This document shows, in pieces, positions 60,539 through 64,000 of a DNA stretch of 64,000 nt; the stretch's first letter is position 1; each line of letters opens with the position of its first letter. The notes beneath the pieces were generated by a model, which was given only the letters and a program-made list of their open reading frames with translations, was not told the origin of the DNA and did not search any database. Origin of the DNA: Nomia melanderi (Eukaryota > Arthropoda > Insecta > Hymenoptera > Halictidae). The position numbers and the translations under genes are program-made. Where the stretch lies: NCBI RefSeq assembly GCF_051020985.1, contig NW_027475143.1, positions 372,001 through 436,000 on the forward strand, given 5' to 3'.

Positions 60539-63500
60539 CTACCGTCTCATGGGGCCAGACACCCAGGGTCAGGGAAAAATCCAACATATATCTGGTGATA
60601 TCTCGGGTGCTATTAGAGATATCGCAATAATCCAATGTGAATTATATATAGCAGGCCCTGGCGCATGAATCTGTGCAGCGGGAACGACCTCGGACCACCA
60701 GAGGCCGAGAAAACCACCGTCTCATGGGGCCGGACACTCAGGGTCAGGGGAAAAATCCAATATATATGTGGTGATATCTCGGGTGCTATTACAGATAGCG
60801 CAATAAATCAAAGTGCATTGTCTGTAGGAGGCCCTGGCGCATGAATCTGTGCAGCGGGAACGACCTCGGACCCCCAGGGGTCGAGAAAACCACCGTCACA
60901 TGGGGCCGGACACTCAGGGTCAGGGGAAAATCCAATATATATCTGGTGATATCTCGGGTGATATTAGAGATAGCGCAATAAATCATAGTGCATTGTCTGC
61001 AGGTGGCCCTGGCGCATGAATCTGTGCAGCGGGAACGACCTCGGACCAGCAGGGGCCGAGAAAACCTCCGTCTCATGGGGTCGGACACTCAGGGTCAGGG
61101 AAAAATCCAATATTTATCTGGTGATATCTCGGGTGCTATTACAGATAGCGCAATAAATCAAAGTACATTGTCTGTAGGAGACCCTGGCGCATGAACCTGT
61201 GCAGCGGGAACGACCTCGGACCACCAGGGGCCGAAAAAACCACCGTCTCATGGGGCCCGACACTCAGCGTCAGGGGAAAATCCAATATATATCTGGTGAT
61301 ATCTCGGGTGCTATTAGAGATAGCGCAATAAATCATAGTGCATTGTCTGTAGGAGGCCCTGGCGCATGAATCTGTGTAGCGGGATCGACCTCGGACTACC
61401 GGGGGCCGAGAAAATCACCGTCTCATGGGGCCGGACTGTCAGGGTCAGGGAAAAATCCAATATATATCTGCTGATATCTCGGGTGCTATTAGAGATAGCG
61501 CAATAAATCAAAGTGAATTATATGCAGGGGGCCCTGGCGCATGAATCTGTGCAGCGGGATCGACCTCGGACCACCAGGGACCGAGAAAACCACCGTCTCA
61601 TGGGGCCGGACACTCAGGGTCAGGGGAAAATCCAATATATATATGGTGATATCTCGGGTGCTATTACAGACAGCGCAATAAATCAATGTGCATTGTCTGT
61701 AGGAGGCCCTGGCGCATGTATCTGTGCAGCGGGAACGACCTCGGACCACCAGGGGCCGAGAAAACCACCGTCTCATGGGGCCCGACACTCAGGGTCAGGG
61801 GAAAATCCAATATATATCTGGTGATACCTCGGGTGCTATTACAGACAGCGCAATAAATCAATGTGCATTGTCTGTAGGAGGCCCTGGCGCATGAATCTGT
61901 GCAGCGGGAACGACCTCGGACCCCCAGGGGTCGAGAAAACCACCGTCTCATGGGGCCGGACACTCAGGGTCAGTGTAAAATAAAATATATATCTGGTGAT
62001 ATTTCGGGTGCTATTACAGATAGCGCAATAAATCAAACTGCATTGTCTGTAGGAGGCCCTGGCGCATGAATCTGTGCAGCAGGAACGACCTCGGACCACT
62101 AGGGGCCGAGAAAACTACCATCTCATGGGGCCGGACACTCAGGGTCAGGGGAAAATCCATTATATATCTGGTGATATCTCGGGTGCTATTAGAGATAGCG
62201 CAATAATGCAAAGTGCATTGTCTGCAGGAAGCCCTGGCGCATGATTCTGTGCAGCGGGAACGACCTCGGACCACCAGGGGCCGAGAAAATCACCGTCTCA
62301 TGGGGCCGGACTGTAAGGGTCAGGGAAAAACCCAATATATATCTGGTGATATCTAGGGTGCTATTAGAGATAGCGCAATAAATCAAAGTGCATTGTCTGT
62401 AGGAGGCACTGGCGAATGAATCTGTGCAGCAGGAACGACCTCGGACCACCAGGGGCCGAGAAAACTACTGATATTCGGAATCCGTCACCCAAGGTCATGT
62501 AAAAATCCAGCATATATCTGGTGATATCTCGGGTGCTATTACAGATAGCGCAATAAATCAAAGTGCATTGTATGTAGGAGGCACTGGCGAATGAATCTGT
62601 GCAGCAGGAACGACCTCGGACCACTAGGGGCCGAGAAAACCACCGTCTCATGGGGCCGGACACTCAGGGTCAGGGAAAAATCCAATATATATCTCATGAT
62701 ATCTCGGGTGCTATTACAGATAGCGCTATATATCAAAGTGCATTGTCTGCAAGAGGCCCTAGCGCATGAATCTGTGCATCGAGATCGATCTCGGACCACC
62801 AGGGGCCGAGAAAACCACCGACACATGGGGCCGGGCTCTCAGGGTCAGGGAAAAATGCAATATATATCTGGTGATATCTCGGGTTCTATTACAGATAGCG
62901 CGATAAATCAAAGGGCATTGTCTGCAGGAGGCCCTGGCACATGAATCTGTGCAGCAGCAACGACCTCGGACCATCAGGGGCCAAGAAAATTACAGATTTT
63001 CGGTATCCGTCACCCAAGGTCATGTATAAATTCAGCATATATCTGGTGATATCTCGGGTGCTATTAGAGATAGTGCAATAAATCAAAGTGCATTGTCTGT
63101 AGGAGGCCCTGACGCATGAACCTGTGCAGCGGGAGCGACCTTGGACCACCAGGGGCCGAGAAAACCACCGTCTCATGGGGCCCGACACTCAGGGTCAGGG
63201 AAAAATCCAACATATATCTGGTGATATCTCGGGTGCTATTACAGACAGCGCAATAAATCAATGTGCATTGTCTGTAGGAGGCCCTGGCGCATGTATCTGT
63301 GCAGCGGGAACGACCCCGGACCACCAGGGGCCGAGAAAACTACCGTCTCATGGGGCCAGACACCCAGGGTCAGGGAAAAATCCAACATATATCTGGTGAT
63401 ATCTCGGGTGCTATTAGAGATAGCGCAATAATCCAATGTGAATTATATATAGCAGGCCCTGGCGCATGAATCTGTGCAGCGGGAACGACCTCGGACCACC

Positions 63501-64000
63501 AGGGGCCGAGAAAACCACCGTCTCATGGGGCCGGACACTCAGGGTCAGGGGAAAAATCCAATATAAATCTGGTGATATCTCGGGTGCTATTACAGATAGC
63601 GCAATAAATCAAAGTGCATTATCTGTAGGAGGCCATGGCGCATGAATCTGTGCAGCGGGAACGACCTCGGACCAAAAGGGGCCGAGAAAACCACCGTCTC
63701 ATGGGGCCCGACACTCAGCGTCAGGGGAAAATCCAATATATATCTGGTGATATCTCGGGTGCTATTACAGATAGCGCAATAAATCAAAGGGCATTGTCTG
63801 TCGGAGGCCCTGGCGCATGGATCTGTGTAGCGGGATCGACCTCGGACCACCGGGGGCCGAGAAAATCACCGTCTCATGGGGCCGGACTGTCAGGGTCAGG
63901 GAAAAATCCAATATATATCTGCTGATATCTCGGGTGCTATTACAGATAGCGCAATAAATCAAAGTGCATTGTCTGTAGGAGGCCCTGCCGCATGAATCTG

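Larger units (their letters stand above)
50735..63050 (+). repeat. Type B monomers of region IV (ten)
   Basis: The cores are at 50,762, 52,160, 54,082, 54,956, 55,131, 57,592, 58,983, 60,032, 62,482 and 63,007. Most have ATATTCGGAATCC, and the last has the TTTTCGGTATCC version of P. Those at 54,956 and 55,131 are in neighbouring monomers. Confidence 0.87.
1..64000 (+). repeat. Tandem satellite array, ~175-bp monomer, about 366 copies
   Basis: The motif GGTGCTATTA recurs every 175 bases from base 1 to the end, always in the same orientation. The phase at 63,933 equals 366 monomers of 175, minus five 25-base deletions, plus a net 7 bases of small indels. GC is about 51% (90 of 175 bases in the first monomer). 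No inserted element, inversion or unique spacer was seen. A nucleosome-length unit in multi-monomer higher-order repeats is typical of eukaryotic centromeric or pericentromeric satellites. That location is inferred, because nothing in the window binds it to a centromere. The family is not one I recognise, so no taxon is offered. Confidence 0.98.
49181..64000 (+). repeat. Region IV: diverse monomers with 14- and 20-monomer repeats
   Basis: Common markers are GTGCCATTAGAGATAGCG, GTGATATATCGG, CCGAGAACTCAGG, CCATCGGCAGAG and ACCCCCAGGGGTCGAG. Ten type B cores lie between 50,762 and 63,007. Small indels are more frequent than in the cassettes to the left. Repeats at offsets 3,499/3,500 and 2,450 show ongoing local amplification, but much of 61-64 kb has no long partner in the window. 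Confidence 0.78.

Noticed and set aside
1..64000. Several hundred open frames of 60-153 codons on both strands, with very similar predicted peptides
   Set aside because: They are translations of the same satellite on both strands at 175-base steps. 175 is 1 modulo 3, so each monomer changes frame, and no frame passes through more than two or three monomers. There is no codon bias, start context or conserved domain to support a gene.
1..64000. CRISPR array
   Set aside because: The repeats are 175 bases long with no unique spacers between them; the whole unit is repeated.

Overview
The whole window is one uninterrupted tandem satellite array with no gene in it. The unit is about 175 bp (monomers start at 1, 176, 351 and so on), always head to tail on the same strand. 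Counting phase from base 1 to base 63,933 gives about 366 monomers plus a 68-base remnant. Five monomers are 150 bp long, and the other length changes are almost all of 1-3 bases. I saw no transposon, inversion, RNA gene, CRISPR array or unique sequence. Short open frames on both strands are by-products of a stop-poor repeat: 175 is not a multiple of 3, so the frame shifts at every monomer. A nucleosome-sized monomer, higher-order repeats (HORs) and very similar multi-monomer copies point to centromeric or pericentromeric heterochromatin of a eukaryote. I do not recognise the family and cannot name the species.

Layout. Region I (1-1,924) is an older-looking stretch of 11 monomers. The middle (1,925-39,784) is built from three recurring cassettes that I call P (about 23 monomers), Q (11 monomers, the last one short) and R (13 monomers). 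The full P-Q-R order at 1,925-10,126 spans about 8.2 kb. The cassettes then recur, complete or truncated, as R2, a foreign block, R3, Q2, R4, P2, R5, Q3, R6, P3, Q4, P4, Q5, R7, Q6 and R8. Several long offsets recur exactly: 10,478 bp between the 13-20 kb and 23-29 kb parts, 2,425 bp for R1/R2, and 2,801/2,802 bp for a 16-monomer tandem duplication at 29,820-35,422.

Region III (39,785 to about 49,180) has its own variants and an 11-monomer duplication (offset 1,927). Region IV (about 49,181-64,000) is more diverse, with 20-monomer (3,499/3,500 bp) and 14-monomer (2,450 bp) repeats. About 0.83 kb of region III sits inside the R cassettes at 12,285-13,114. A variant of region I recurs only in region IV.

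The monomer has a GC-rich half (about 45-145) with an imperfect dyad at 84-104, and an AT-rich half containing AATAAA and TATATAT runs. A divergent 45-50 bp block ('type B') replaces monomer positions of about 107-155 in 24 monomers. The biology on display is array turnover: unequal exchange, slippage, conversion and local amplification, recorded at base resolution. I found no protein-coding system.
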